Origin: Bacteroidales bacterium UBA1756
GTDB taxonomy: Bacteria > Bacteroidota > Bacteroidia > Bacteroidales > WCHB1-69
Assembly: GCA_002314795.1 (NCBI GenBank)
Contig: DCHI01000054.1
Span: forward strand, 1 to 60,627
Reading direction: 5' to 3'
Length of the DNA stretch: 60,627 bases
Below are positions 10,067-18,825 of the stretch, piece after piece (position 1 is the first letter of the stretch; each line of letters opens with the position of its first letter). The notes below the pieces were generated by a model. It had not been told where the DNA came from, made no database searches, and was given only the letters and a program-made list of their open reading frames with translations. Both the position numbers and the translations under genes were made by a program.

Positions 10067-11394
10067 TGATTTTTAACGCATCTTACGGAGCAGCCGTACT
10101 CCGCTGTATAATAACCGTATTCAAGGATGGATCCGTTATGGGTGATTCCACGATATACGCACAGACTGTTGGCATTATTGGCACGCGAGGTGGTCCAGAA
10201 GCGGCACTGCTGGTATAGCGCATTGAAGGCTCCGTTATAGTATCCTGATGGCGGTGCCGAGAAAAGTGACTGGTTGTTGGAAGCCACATTGTTGCCGACA
10301 GCGCAGGTCGGGGTGGCTGTCACCCAGAGAGAGTCCACGGCGAGGGTTTTGGACAGGTTGTCGGGGATGCTGCCGCAGGTGTTGGATGCGTCGTGTCGGA
10401 GGAACTCCGCCATCTCGTCAAACTCTGGGTTGGAAGGCAGGTGCCATCCGTCGGGACAGACGCCCTGCATTCCCGACGGGTTGTCGTCGGTGAAACTGTC
10501 GTGGGAGGCGCGGCGGGCCGCACGCAGGTTGTAGAGGAGCCCGAACTGCCGTGTCTCCGACGCCGCGCTGCCGGGGTTGTAGTAGTAAGCGGTGGCGGCT
10601 GATGCCGTTACACCCGCTGGTATTTCCGTGCCGTCGGCAAAGTGCGTTACGCGCAGGTTCTCCCGCATCCAGCACTGTGCCCCGATGACTACTGTGGCAT
10701 ATTCGTTGCCGTCATAGTCGGTCACGGTGCCGCAGCTCACTGCATAGTTCTGGGTGATGGTGTTGTTGACCGCCTCGCCGTTCATTCCCGCCACACCGTA
10801 ACCATTGTCAGCGCGGTTGTAGCAGACTACGCAGTTGATCAGCAAACCACTGTTCATATAGATGCCGCCTCCTTTGGCTGGTGTCCCGTTAGTGGGACTG
10901 AAGGCTATACAGCTGGTGATGACACAGTGGCTTACGGTGCCACCATTGAGCAGGATGCCGCCGCCCTTGTCGGAGGCGCGCCCGTTGAGTACCACGCATC
11001 CCTCCAAACTGCCACCACTGTTCACTGTGGCGACGCGGTGCAGGTGTTCGCCCGACAGGATAGTGCTGTGTGTGGCATCGCGCCAAGTGCTGTTGTCTCC
11101 TGGGTTGTGCTGTTGCGAGAGGTCGGTGCCGGTGCTGCCTGTGGCATAGCCGCCTGTGATATGCACCCCGTTCGGAATGGTCAATTCGGAGGGGAGTTCG
11201 TATTCTCCGGCCATCACACGGATGTTCGCGTTTCCGTTGGCCGTGGTGAGTGCCGCCGCGAGTGTCCTTTTGGCTGTTCCCCAAGAGATGCCGGCACCGC
11301 TGTCGTCCGCAGACGAGGCAGAGACAAAAATCTCCGTCTGTGCGGAAACCGCCAGCGAGCAGCAAATTAGTACCAAAAAAAACAAACGCCTCAT
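10063..11394 (-). CDS. Exported protein with beta-helix-like N-terminus and C-terminal FISUMP domain
   Basis: 443 aa. Signal peptide ends near residue 19 (LAVSAQ). Residues ~22-215 resemble a pectate-lyase-like/DUF1565 beta-helix (TAKRTLAAAL, IPNGVHITGGY, GGGILLNGG, SGLLINCVV). From ~222 to the end is a FISUMP domain (TIGR02145), opening with DYDGNEYATVVIGAQCWMRE and closing with CSVRCVKNQ. FISUMP has no established biochemical role; it is common in exported Bacteroidota and Fibrobacteres proteins. It lies 16 bp downstream of another FISUMP gene, and its stop overlaps the start of the giant T9SS gene. No T9SS sorting domain of its own is visible. Confidence 0.8.
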   Translation of the reverse strand: MRRLFFLVLICCSLAVSAQTEIFVSASSADDSGAGISWGTAKRTLAAALTTANGNANIRVMAGEYELPSELTIPNGVHITGGYATGSTGTDLSQQHNPGDNSTWRDATHSTILSGEHLHRVATVNSGGSLEGCVVLNGRASDKGGGILLNGGTVSHCVITSCIAFSPTNGTPAKGGGIYMNSGLLINCVVCYNRADNGYGVAGMNGEAVNNTITQNYAVSCGTVTDYDGNEYATVVIGAQCWMRENLRVTHFADGTEIPAGVTASAATAYYYNPGSAASETRQFGLLYNLRAARRASHDSFTDDNPSGMQGVCPDGWHLPSNPEFDEMAEFLRHDASNTCGSIPDNLSKTLAVDSLWVTATPTCAVGNNVASNNQSLFSAPPSGYYNGAFNALYQQCRFWTTSRANNANSLCVYRGITHNGSILEYGYYTAEYGCSVRCVKNQ

Positions 11395-11410
11395 AACACC
11401 ATCAATTTGT

Positions 11411-13696
11411 TTAGTTTTTCACACAACGTACGGAGTAACCGTAGCCTTTTCCATCACTGGAACTTGTCAATGTCGTAGAGTTGAAATTAAGATGATAATA
11501 ATAGGCTGAAGAACTGTATTCTGTTGAAGTCCAGATGCAGGCATAGTTACTGGTGCCGCAGGGACTTGTATTACTATATGAGTAATTATATCCTGCGGGG
11601 ATTGCGTTGAAGCCAGTGGAATTGTTGTCGGTTGGGTTGTTGCCAATGTGGCAGTTCGTATTGCTATTGCTCCAATCGGTAGTGGCAGCTAATGATTTTC
11701 CTATGTTGTTGGCATCCCCATTACACCAATACTGGCTTTCTCCTGATAAATAGTTTTTCAGTTGTTCCCATTCTGCCGTGCTTGGTATATGCCAACCATC
11801 AGGACAAACGCCCTGAACACCGGAGGGGTTGGAGTTGCTGCTTGAAGCACCATTCATAGCCGCTGTCCAATTGTAGAACAACCCGTATGTTTCTATATCC
11901 ACATTGCTGTTTCTGTAATAGGAGGAACTGCTGTTGTTGTAATATATTCCGTTAGGAATTACAATTCCATTGGGAAAGTGGGTTGTTCGCAGGTTTTCCC
12001 TCATCCAGCATTGGTCGCCAATCTGCACGGTCCCGTATGTGTTACCGTCATAGTCGTTGATGGCAAGGTCGCCGCATCCGCCAGGGGTGAACGTGCGTTC
12101 TTCTCCGTAGATGGTCCCTCCGCTGTAGATGATATAGGCCCGCACATAGTAGGTAACACCAGGTGTGAGTCCAGTGAGAGCGGAGGTGAAAGAACCTTCT
12201 CCAAATCCATCGGTGGTATGGCTGTCGTTGATGGTGGGGTTATGATTGGCGCTCCAACATACACCGCGTGCAGTGATGTCGTTGCCGCCATCGGAGCTGG
12301 TGCCGCCACAGGAGGCCGTGGTAGAGGTGATGTCTGTTACACCAGCAGTGTGAACGATAGGTGTAATTGTGATTCCGAGCTGTTTCACGCAGCGCACGGA
12401 ACGCGCCCGGGATCTGTTGGCACTGGCGTCTCGGTTCAAATACGCATTGTCATAATTGATGTAGTATGCCACTGCATTTGCATCGGTTGATGTGGTCGTC
12501 CAAAAATTAGCACAGGCGAGTGAACTGAATCCACCGTCATAATAACCTGCCGGATAGGCGTTGAAAAGGGTTCTGTTGTTGGTGCTTTGGTTGCTTCCCA
12601 CATTGCAGCCGCTCGCGCCGGGCCATCCTGTTCGGGACGACAGGGATTTCGCAATTTGCAAATCATAGCCACTGCATCGGTATGATAGGATAGTGTTGAC
12701 AAAATCTTGCATTTCTACAAACTCTGCATCGCTGGGTACGTGCCACCCTGTGGGGCAGATGCCGGTTACACCGGAGGGGTTGGACTCGGAAGCGGGGGCT
12801 CCGTTCATAGCGGCCACCCAGTTGTACAGGTAACCGTACTGGTTGAGCTGTGAAGGGATGATGCCAGTGTAGTTGACATAGTAGAAGGGGGTAAAAAGAG
12901 AATTCTGTGTGCCTATTGCGATTTCCGTGCCGTTGTTGTAATGACGGCTTCGCATATTCTGCCGGGTCCAGCACTGCTGTCCGAGCACCACTGTGCCATA
13001 AACGTTGCCATCGTAGTCCACGGCTTTGCCGCAGTGAGTGGGCCAGTTGCGGGTGATGGTGTTGTTGATGAGTGTGCCGTTGCCGCCCGACACAGCGGGT
13101 CCCACATCGCCGCGGCATTCGGTGATGACGCAGTTGGTAATCAGACCGCCGTTGCGCACATACACGCCGCCGCCTTCTGCTGACAAGGTGTTATCGTCGA
13201 TGGCATCGCACTCCTTCACTACGCAGTAGCGCAGGGTGCCGCCGTCCAACAGCACACCGCCGCCCAAGGTGGTGGTGAAGCCGAGGCGCAGCACGCAGCC
13301 CTCCAAAAGGCCGCCCAACGTGGCGATGCGGTGCGTGCCGCTGCCGTTGATGATGGTGCAGATGCTGGCATTGGCCCATCGGCTGTTGAGGCCGGGCAGC
13401 TCGCGTTGGGTGGTGTCGGTGCCGGTGGCGGTGAGGCTGTAGCCGCCCATCACGGTCACCCCTGCCGGAATGGTCAACTCAGAGGTGATGTCGTAGTTGC
13501 CGGCCTTCACAAACACAAAGCCGTTGGCACCCGCTACGGTCAGTGCCGCCGCAATCGTTTTCTTGGCGGTACCCCAAGTAAGTCCGTCGCCGTTGTCATT
13601 GGCCGCCGCCGCATTCACAAACGCGTTGGTCTGCGCTTGTGCCCATATCATCCCTCCGCACAACGTTAACAAAAACAAAATAAAACGTCGTATCAT
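11411..13696 (-). CDS. Exported protein with beta-helix-like N-terminus, two FISUMP domains and an FnIII-like linker
   Basis: 761 aa. Signal peptide ends near residue 21 (IWAQAQ). Residues ~24-220 form the same beta-helix-like domain as the two neighbouring paralogues (TAKKTIAAALTVAG, GGGVLLDGG). FISUMP domain 1 runs ~225-455 (DYDGNVYGTVVLGQQCWTRQ to SVRCVKQ). Residues ~458-555 are fibronectin-III-like (TSTTASCGGTSSDGG, GLTPGVTYYVRAYI). FISUMP domain 2 runs from ~560 (DYDGNTYGTVQIGDQCWMRE) to the end (YSVRCVKN). The second FISUMP segment is visibly more AT-rich than the N-terminus, giving the gene a mosaic look. Middle gene of the operon. No enzymatic motif recognised. Confidence 0.8.
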   Translation of the reverse strand: MIRRFILFLLTLCGGMIWAQAQTNAFVNAAAANDNGDGLTWGTAKKTIAAALTVAGANGFVFVKAGNYDITSELTIPAGVTVMGGYSLTATGTDTTQRELPGLNSRWANASICTIINGSGTHRIATLGGLLEGCVLRLGFTTTLGGGVLLDGGTLRYCVVKECDAIDDNTLSAEGGGVYVRNGGLITNCVITECRGDVGPAVSGGNGTLINNTITRNWPTHCGKAVDYDGNVYGTVVLGQQCWTRQNMRSRHYNNGTEIAIGTQNSLFTPFYYVNYTGIIPSQLNQYGYLYNWVAAMNGAPASESNPSGVTGICPTGWHVPSDAEFVEMQDFVNTILSYRCSGYDLQIAKSLSSRTGWPGASGCNVGSNQSTNNRTLFNAYPAGYYDGGFSSLACANFWTTTSTDANAVAYYINYDNAYLNRDASANRSRARSVRCVKQLGITITPIVHTAGVTDITSTTASCGGTSSDGGNDITARGVCWSANHNPTINDSHTTDGFGEGSFTSALTGLTPGVTYYVRAYIIYSGGTIYGEERTFTPGGCGDLAINDYDGNTYGTVQIGDQCWMRENLRTTHFPNGIVIPNGIYYNNSSSSYYRNSNVDIETYGLFYNWTAAMNGASSSNSNPSGVQGVCPDGWHIPSTAEWEQLKNYLSGESQYWCNGDANNIGKSLAATTDWSNSNTNCHIGNNPTDNNSTGFNAIPAGYNYSYSNTSPCGTSNYACIWTSTEYSSSAYYYHLNFNSTTLTSSSDGKGYGYSVRCVKN

Positions 13697-13741
13697 AAAT
13701 TTTCAATTTTCAATTTTCAATTTTCAACTCTCAACTTCCAG
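13697..13741. repeat. Octanucleotide tandem repeat between two operon genes
   Basis: The 45-bp gap between the first and second FISUMP genes consists largely of tandem ATTTTCAA units followed by degenerate copies (CAACTCTCAACTTCC). It sits inside a transcription unit, so changes in copy number would alter the intergenic spacing and mRNA leader of the downstream gene but not a reading frame. Confidence 0.8.
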
Positions 13742-15112
13742 CTATTCGTCCAAAACGCAACGGACAGAATACCCAGAGCGTGTGTTCGAGTAATAATTAA
13801 TGCAGTCACCTAATGACAAGCTATTGCTATCATACCACAGGAAGTATACAACAATGTGTTCACTACTACATCTGGGAGAGCCTGTGGCACTAGAAAAACA
13901 AGCTCTTGCAGCCCCCTCGGAGTAGTTGTTATAGTTGTAAGTGTATAAACCGGCAGGCATCGCGTTGAATCCAGAGGCATTGTTGGTGGCTTGATTGTTG
14001 CCTGGTGCACAAGCGTTTGAGCTGTTTCTCCAACCTGTGCGTGAGGCAAGTGCTTTTGCAACGCTGCCAGACCCGGTACCACATCGGTAGTGGGGGATGG
14101 AATTGACAAAATCCGATAACTCTTGCCATTCGGCAGCGCTGGGGACGTGCCACCCGTTTGGGCACACACCTTGCACACCGGAAGGATTGGCATTCGTTTG
14201 TTCCGCCCCATTCATCAAAGCAGCCCAGTTGTAAAACAGTCCATATTGTACCACATCCAAGGAAGTATTGCGGTAGTAGTACGGAACGGTTGTGCTAGTA
14301 TTTGAACTGGATGCGATGGCTGTACCGTCGGCGTAGTGGGTGGTGCGGAGGTTCTCGCGCATCCAGCACTGCTCGCCGAGGCGCACTGTGTGATACACGT
14401 TGCCGTCGTAGTCGGTCACGGTGCCGCATTGGGTGGGCCAGTTGCGGGTGATGGTGTTGTTGATGAGACTGCCGTCCTCGCCCGACACCGCGGAGCCGTT
14501 GTCGCCTCGGCACTCGGTCACCACGCAGTTGATGAGGGTGCCGTTGTTGCGGATGTAGGCACCTCCGCCTTCAGCGGTGGTGTTGTCATCGGCAAGTGCA
14601 TCGCAGCCCATAATCACACAATAGCGAGCGGTGCCGCCGTCAATCAGCAAACCACCGCCCTTGGTGGTGGAGAGGCCGTCGCGCACCACACAGCCCTCAA
14701 GGGTACCTGCCACGGTGGCAATGCGGAAAGTATTGTTCCCCTTGACGATACTGCACCAGGTGTCGTCCTGCCAGTGGCTGTTCACACCGGGAAGGTGCCG
14801 CAGAGAGGTGTCCGTTCCAATTGACTCGGGCATAAAGCCGCCCATCACGGTCACGCCTGCCGGGATGTTCAACTCGTCGGTGAGGTTGTAGGTGCCGGCT
14901 TTCACAAAGACGGTGCCGTTGCTGCCCGCGAGCGTCAGCGCGGAGGCAAGGCTCTTTTTGGCAGTGCTCCAAGTGGTGCCGTCACCGTTGTCGTTGGTCA
15001 TCGAGGCGGAGACATAGACATTCGTCTGCGCCTGCGTAAATACACAAAATGCCATCAGCAATGGAATACAAACTATGTTTCTCATCCAGCTGCGGTATGA
15101 AAATGTTTTCAT
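13742..15112 (-). CDS. Exported protein with beta-helix-like N-terminus and FISUMP domain (first gene of operon)
   Basis: 456 aa. The start MKTFSYRSW opens a long signal sequence ending near residue 29 (FCVFTQAQ). The beta-helix-like domain (~32-235) is highly similar to that of the next gene, with TAKKSLASALTLAG, IPAGVTVMGGF and GGGLLIDGG. The FISUMP domain (~240-456) starts DYDGNVYHTVRLGEQCWMRE and ends SGYSVRCVLDE. The region just before the end is quite different from its paralogues, as in the other FISUMP copies. A TAnnTTTG-type box about 33-40 bp upstream supports this as the first gene of the operon. Molecular function unknown; a surface or secreted role is inferred. Confidence 0.8.
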   Translation of the reverse strand: MKTFSYRSWMRNIVCIPLLMAFCVFTQAQTNVYVSASMTNDNGDGTTWSTAKKSLASALTLAGSNGTVFVKAGTYNLTDELNIPAGVTVMGGFMPESIGTDTSLRHLPGVNSHWQDDTWCSIVKGNNTFRIATVAGTLEGCVVRDGLSTTKGGGLLIDGGTARYCVIMGCDALADDNTTAEGGGAYIRNNGTLINCVVTECRGDNGSAVSGEDGSLINNTITRNWPTQCGTVTDYDGNVYHTVRLGEQCWMRENLRTTHYADGTAIASSSNTSTTVPYYYRNTSLDVVQYGLFYNWAALMNGAEQTNANPSGVQGVCPNGWHVPSAAEWQELSDFVNSIPHYRCGTGSGSVAKALASRTGWRNSSNACAPGNNQATNNASGFNAMPAGLYTYNYNNYSEGAARACFSSATGSPRCSSEHIVVYFLWYDSNSLSLGDCINYYSNTRSGYSVRCVLDE

Positions 15113-15144
15113 TTTCTGAATTTATTTAACTAAAAATTTGGCAG

Positions 15145-15152
15145 CAAACATA
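15145..15152 (-). promoter_or_regulatory. Promoter -7 box (TATGTTTG) of the FISUMP/giant-protein operon
   Basis: On the minus strand TATGTTTG fits the Bacteroidota TAnnTTTG consensus, leaving a leader of roughly 25-30 nt before the ATG at 15112. Confidence 0.6.
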
Positions 15153-15433
15153 GTAAAAAATCTTAGTATATGACAAAAAAATGAAAATTTTATCTAATTT
15201 GTTATAATTCAGATAGTTATCAACAAATTTTGTTGGTAACTTTTTTGTTTATTTCTTTAAAAAGTGATTGATATTCAGTAATTTAGAAGCAAAAAACTAC
15301 CACATCTTTTTGCAAAACATTCTATCAGCCAGGAGCTTGTGGCAAAATTCATTTGTATTTCTTCCACCATATTTTCTATGTGAAGGTCAATATTGAGGCG
15401 ACACATCTATCTGATATTGAACGGATTGAGTAA

Positions 15434-15700
15434 TTTTCACTGATTGTAATGATGGCCGTCGTCTGGTACTACAACATCGGCGAGTTCGTCCATCGCAACC
15501 TGAAGCCAATCCGAATTCTCTGATATGGGTAAAAGGCGAAAAGCATCTTCTGTTACGGGTTGGACATTCTCACCGAGTCCCTTGCGCAAAATCGGAACGA
15601 ACACCAACTACAATTCTTTGTTTTCCTGATAATCAATGCAAAACAGTTTGTACTAAGTACGGAGGTAATTGAACTGATTATGAGGGAAATAGCTGTATAG
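15434..15700 (+). pseudogene. Decayed IS4-type transposase C-terminus
   Basis: In the 607-bp space between genes, one plus-strand frame reads LIVMMAVVWYYNIGEFVHRN followed by LKPIRIL, then TGA (15521-15523), YG, then TAA (15530-15532), then KAKSIFCYGLDILTESL. The frame stays the same across both stops and runs on to TAG at 15698-15700. RILxYGxKAKSIFxYGLD is the C-terminal signature I associate with IS4-type transposases of Bacteroides and Porphyromonas. The two in-frame stops and the absence of an N-terminal part or terminal inverted repeats mark it as an inactive remnant. The rest of 15113-15433 is AT-rich with nothing recognisable apart from the promoter. Confidence 0.6.
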
Positions 15701-15719
15701 ATTCTTGTGAATCAATAAG

Positions 15720-16763
15720 TTAATGAAAATAAATCAGATGAATTACAACACGTTCATCTACTACATCAATCAAGCCGAAGGATGTGGAATCCACTTGAAA
15801 TTGCATTAGAAATCCATTGGAGGCGGGGTTGTCGCCCTGCGGCGCGTTGTGTCCGTAAAAGGGAATCCCAATGTTTTCCAAATCCATTATCTTTTGCAAA
15901 TGACCGTCGATGAGTGTGGTTACAGCACATTGGTTGTCAATGATTGTCAAAAAATAGAGTTGATTATGCACGCACCACATATTACGGAATATCGTGTCGT
16001 AGATGGGAGCTCCGTTGTCATCCCATTTTCCTTTAGTCTGATAGACGGTTTTCACATAATTGTCCCGTCGGGAAATTCGTTTGTCGCGACGAAAATTATA
16101 TCGCAGATAATCCTTGCACCACCTTCCTTGTTTCGGATTGTCTATGCAGAATATGGTATGATTATTTATAAAGTAATAGGAGCCATTGTTCCGTACAATG
16201 CGCGTCTCGCTCAATGGATAATAGTATTTTGTTTGAGAATGTCTGTTTTTAAACTCAATCAAGTATTCCTTATTCGCCAAATCAATTCCCCCGATGTCGT
16301 AGGATTCGTAAAATACCTTATAATCAGTATCTTCATAAATTAAATTTGAAATATGGCGTATGGCTTTCCACTTCCATTGAGCATAATCAAATTGATACGG
16401 TGTGTCGCCTTTTTCACGATAAGATTTTGCATACAGTTCGTTATTTTGAGTGAAAAAATCAAAATAAATATTGTCATCGGATTGTGGCGGATAAGGAATT
16501 TCGTGGATTGACTTTCCATCCAACGAAATAGACAAGAGAGTGTTTTTCAAGGCAGTAATGGAATCATTCTGCTCGATTTGGCAAAAACAACAGAAATAGT
16601 GGTCGTGACACTTGGCGGAATGTGTCATTATTAAATTGCAAGTAGTTGCAGTAGAATTAGTTATAGGAATATTAATTGTGTCTTTTATTATAGTGAAATG
16701 TTGTGCCTGAATAGGGTACAAATAAATACATAGTAGAATGACAAGAAATATGAATCGTTTCAT
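15720..16763 (-). CDS. Hypothetical exported protein
   Basis: 347 aa from MKRFIFLVILL. That start is preferred over an upstream in-frame ATG because it opens a clean signal peptide (cleavage after YPIQAQ, residue ~20), whereas the longer form would overlap the upstream gene's 3' end. No family recognised. The body is rich in Tyr, Asn and Asp and low in GC compared with its neighbours. Only 19 bp separate it from the PagL-like gene, so it is probably the last gene of the FKBP-BtuF-PagL transcription unit. The lower GC and lack of recognisable homologues suggest a recent or lineage-specific gene. Periplasmic or surface location is inferred only from the signal peptide. Confidence 0.6.
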   Translation of the reverse strand: MKRFIFLVILLCIYLYPIQAQHFTIIKDTINIPITNSTATTCNLIMTHSAKCHDHYFCCFCQIEQNDSITALKNTLLSISLDGKSIHEIPYPPQSDDNIYFDFFTQNNELYAKSYREKGDTPYQFDYAQWKWKAIRHISNLIYEDTDYKVFYESYDIGGIDLANKEYLIEFKNRHSQTKYYYPLSETRIVRNNGSYYFINNHTIFCIDNPKQGRWCKDYLRYNFRRDKRISRRDNYVKTVYQTKGKWDDNGAPIYDTIFRNMWCVHNQLYFLTIIDNQCAVTTLIDGHLQKIMDLENIGIPFYGHNAPQGDNPASNGFLMQFQVDSTSFGLIDVVDERVVIHLIYFH

Positions 16764-16782
16764 TTTTGGCAAAGAACAGGAA

Positions 16783-17964
16783 TTAGTTTTTTTTCTTTTT
16801 CCCAAAAGAGACGAACTGGAAGCCGTAGCACCATTCCAAATAATCGACGGAGCCGGCGTGCGCCTTAACAGTGGCGCCAACGAAATGGTTGTAATTTTTT
16901 CCTAACAGAACGCGGAAACCCGCACGTTCGTAAAAGGGCGTGTAGAATGAGAACGCCTTGTTGAGGTAAACGGCCGCGCTGACGTGCAAGACAAAACGTC
17001 CGTACAAAACCTCAAATGAGGCGAAGGCGGCCTCGCTGAAATATTTCTTGGTCTGCCGCATCTCTTCCGGCAGGTGGCGACTCAGTTCGCCGCTGTAGTT
17101 GATGTCGATGCCAACGCCATAGCGGAACTTGGGATGGAACTGCCGCAAATAGCCCAATTGCAGCGTCGTCCCCAAATAGTATGGACCTGCGGCGCCATTG
17201 GTTACTTTCGCATCCTTTTTCGACTGGCGTGTTCCGGCCGTCACCATAAAGTAAAAACTGTTTTTCTTGACGAAGGCCGTGTCCCGATGTTTCCACGAAA
17301 AGCCGAGCGAGTCCTGTTTTCCCAAATAGCATTTCACACCAATGGCGCCCGACAAAGGATTGATCCCCATATTGGGGAGCTTCATCGCCGCATTCGACGA
17401 GTGTGAAAAGTTGGCCCGCAACGTCAGCGCGGTTTGAGGCGTCAGACGGCAGTCAACGCCCAAGGCAAGGTCGATGTGGGCATTGAGATGGTCCCCGATG
17501 AAACGGTTCCCCGGATTGGTGATTTCATTGTACGGATTTTGCCAATATGAAACACCCAAGCCGAATTGATAGTGGAATGTCCAACGTCGATTCCGGAAAA
17601 TGGTGCCGTTGTAGTAGGCGAAAACGGCCGCCGTGTTTCCGAACATAGTCGTATCGAAATGAGCGTAACGGAGTGCGAATCCGATTTCGGGATAGTTGAA
17701 CAGACGTTCCCATTCGTGTTTCCCGCGGGTCTGGTGGCCGAAACGAATTTCCGCGCCGTAGGTGGAAACGCCGGAAAGAAACGCCGTATTGGACGCATTG
17801 GGGATGACGCGCCCTACCCGAAATGCGGGCTCAATGTAACCATTGAGTTGCGCCTTCGCGTGAAACGGGACAAACGCGCATACAACCATCACCAAAAGAC
17901 AAAACTGTTTTTTGAAAATGGGTGGAAAAGAAGGGAGGTTAGTTGTTTTCAACATCACTGACAT
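16783..17964 (-). CDS. PagL-like acyloxyacyl hydrolase / lipid A 3-O-deacylase family outer-membrane protein
   Basis: About 393 aa. The signal peptide (KKQFCLLVMVVCAFVPFHAKAQ region) follows a short N-terminal extension. The body has the alternating Gly/aromatic pattern of a small outer-membrane beta-barrel. The segment NFSHSSNAAMKLPNMGIN resembles the PagL catalytic His-x-Ser region, and such enzymes remove an ester-linked acyl chain from lipid A. PagL itself is about 170 aa; the extra C-terminal half here, which includes a second barrel-like stretch (YLGTTLQLGYLRQFHPKFRYG), is common in Bacteroidota members. Start chosen at 17964 (MSVMLK) or 17955 (MLKTT); both overlap the upstream BtuF-like gene by 16-26 bp. 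Activity is inferred from the family. Confidence 0.65.
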   Translation of the reverse strand: MSVMLKTTNLPSFPPIFKKQFCLLVMVVCAFVPFHAKAQLNGYIEPAFRVGRVIPNASNTAFLSGVSTYGAEIRFGHQTRGKHEWERLFNYPEIGFALRYAHFDTTMFGNTAAVFAYYNGTIFRNRRWTFHYQFGLGVSYWQNPYNEITNPGNRFIGDHLNAHIDLALGVDCRLTPQTALTLRANFSHSSNAAMKLPNMGINPLSGAIGVKCYLGKQDSLGFSWKHRDTAFVKKNSFYFMVTAGTRQSKKDAKVTNGAAGPYYLGTTLQLGYLRQFHPKFRYGVGIDINYSGELSRHLPEEMRQTKKYFSEAAFASFEVLYGRFVLHVSAAVYLNKAFSFYTPFYERAGFRVLLGKNYNHFVGATVKAHAGSVDYLEWCYGFQFVSFGKKKKN

Positions 17965-18823
17965 ACTGATGGATTCTTTCGATAGCAAGGATGTTTCGGG
18001 GCGACAGAACGTCAATCCATCCGGACGGAATGGCATACACATTGCCTTTTCTGACGGCGGTGAGTTGGTCGTAGGGTGCCGTGTTACAGAAGCTTTCTTT
18101 GTCCTCTTCCCGGATGAAAATCAAGTCGGGGTCTTGTTCAAAAAGGTACTCGCGGCTCACGTTCCAGCTGTGGAGCGGTTCCCCGATGTTTCGTCCTCCG
18201 GCCATCGCGATTATGTCCTGGATGTACGAATTGCCGGGTGCCGTAAAGTCGCCGGTTTTCCCGAAGCCGACCACGTAATAGACACTTTTTCTTCCCGCCG
18301 AATCTGCATTGTGGAAAGATTTTAATTTCTGCCGGTACTCCGTTTCCAAACGGGCCGCCTCGTTTTCCCTGTTGAGAATCTTTCCCAAAATCTGAATAGT
18401 GGAAAAGAGGTCTGAAATATGGTTTTCCGCTTTGACGGAAAAGACGGGAATGCCGGCTCGTTCAATCTTTCCGACGTCCTCCTTGCTGACAACAGACGAA
18501 ATAATAACCAAATCGGGATGGAGTGCCAACAAACTTTCGACATTGATATTAATAAGTTTTCCGACCTTCGTGATCTTCGCTGTTTCGGGCGGATAGTCAC
18601 AAAAGTCGGAAATTCCTATCAGTTTTTCTTCGGCGCCCAACAGAAAAGTGATTTCTGTTACGGCAGATGAAAAGGAGATGATTCTCTTGGGTTCGTCCTG
18701 AAGGACGATGTTTCGTTGATAACAATCTTCGCCTTTAAAAAAGCATTCGGTTTTGTCCGAACCTTTTTGCTGACAAGCCGAAAAGATGGTCAGCACGAAA
18801 AGCAAGGCGAGACATTTTTTCAA
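17939..18823 (-). CDS. BtuF-like ABC transporter substrate-binding lipoprotein (cobalamin/iron-siderophore type)
   Basis: 294 aa. Lipoprotein signal with lipobox FSAC (Cys ~17). The body is a helical-backbone metal-receptor domain (PF01497): PKRIISFSSAVTEITFLLGA, ISDFCDYPPE, LLALHPDLVI, the connecting helix, and a C-terminal lobe with YVVGFGKTGDFTAPGNSYIQ. Proteins of this type bind vitamin B12, haem or ferric siderophores and deliver them to a BtuCD-like permease. No permease or ATPase gene lies nearby, so the ligand cannot be told from context. It starts 2 bp after the FKBP gene stop and overlaps the next gene, so it is co-transcribed. Confidence 0.85.
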   Translation of the reverse strand: MKKCLALLFVLTIFSACQQKGSDKTECFFKGEDCYQRNIVLQDEPKRIISFSSAVTEITFLLGAEEKLIGISDFCDYPPETAKITKVGKLININVESLLALHPDLVIISSVVSKEDVGKIERAGIPVFSVKAENHISDLFSTIQILGKILNRENEAARLETEYRQKLKSFHNADSAGRKSVYYVVGFGKTGDFTAPGNSYIQDIIAMAGGRNIGEPLHSWNVSREYLFEQDPDLIFIREEDKESFCNTAPYDQLTAVRKGNVYAIPSGWIDVLSPRNILAIERIHQYVSDVENN

Positions 18824-18825
18824 GA

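Noticed and set aside
15449..15700. Stop-codon readthrough or selenocysteine in the transposase-like frame
   Set aside because: Both a TGA and a TAA interrupt it, no N-terminal catalytic part exists and no SECIS-like structure is evident; decay is simpler.
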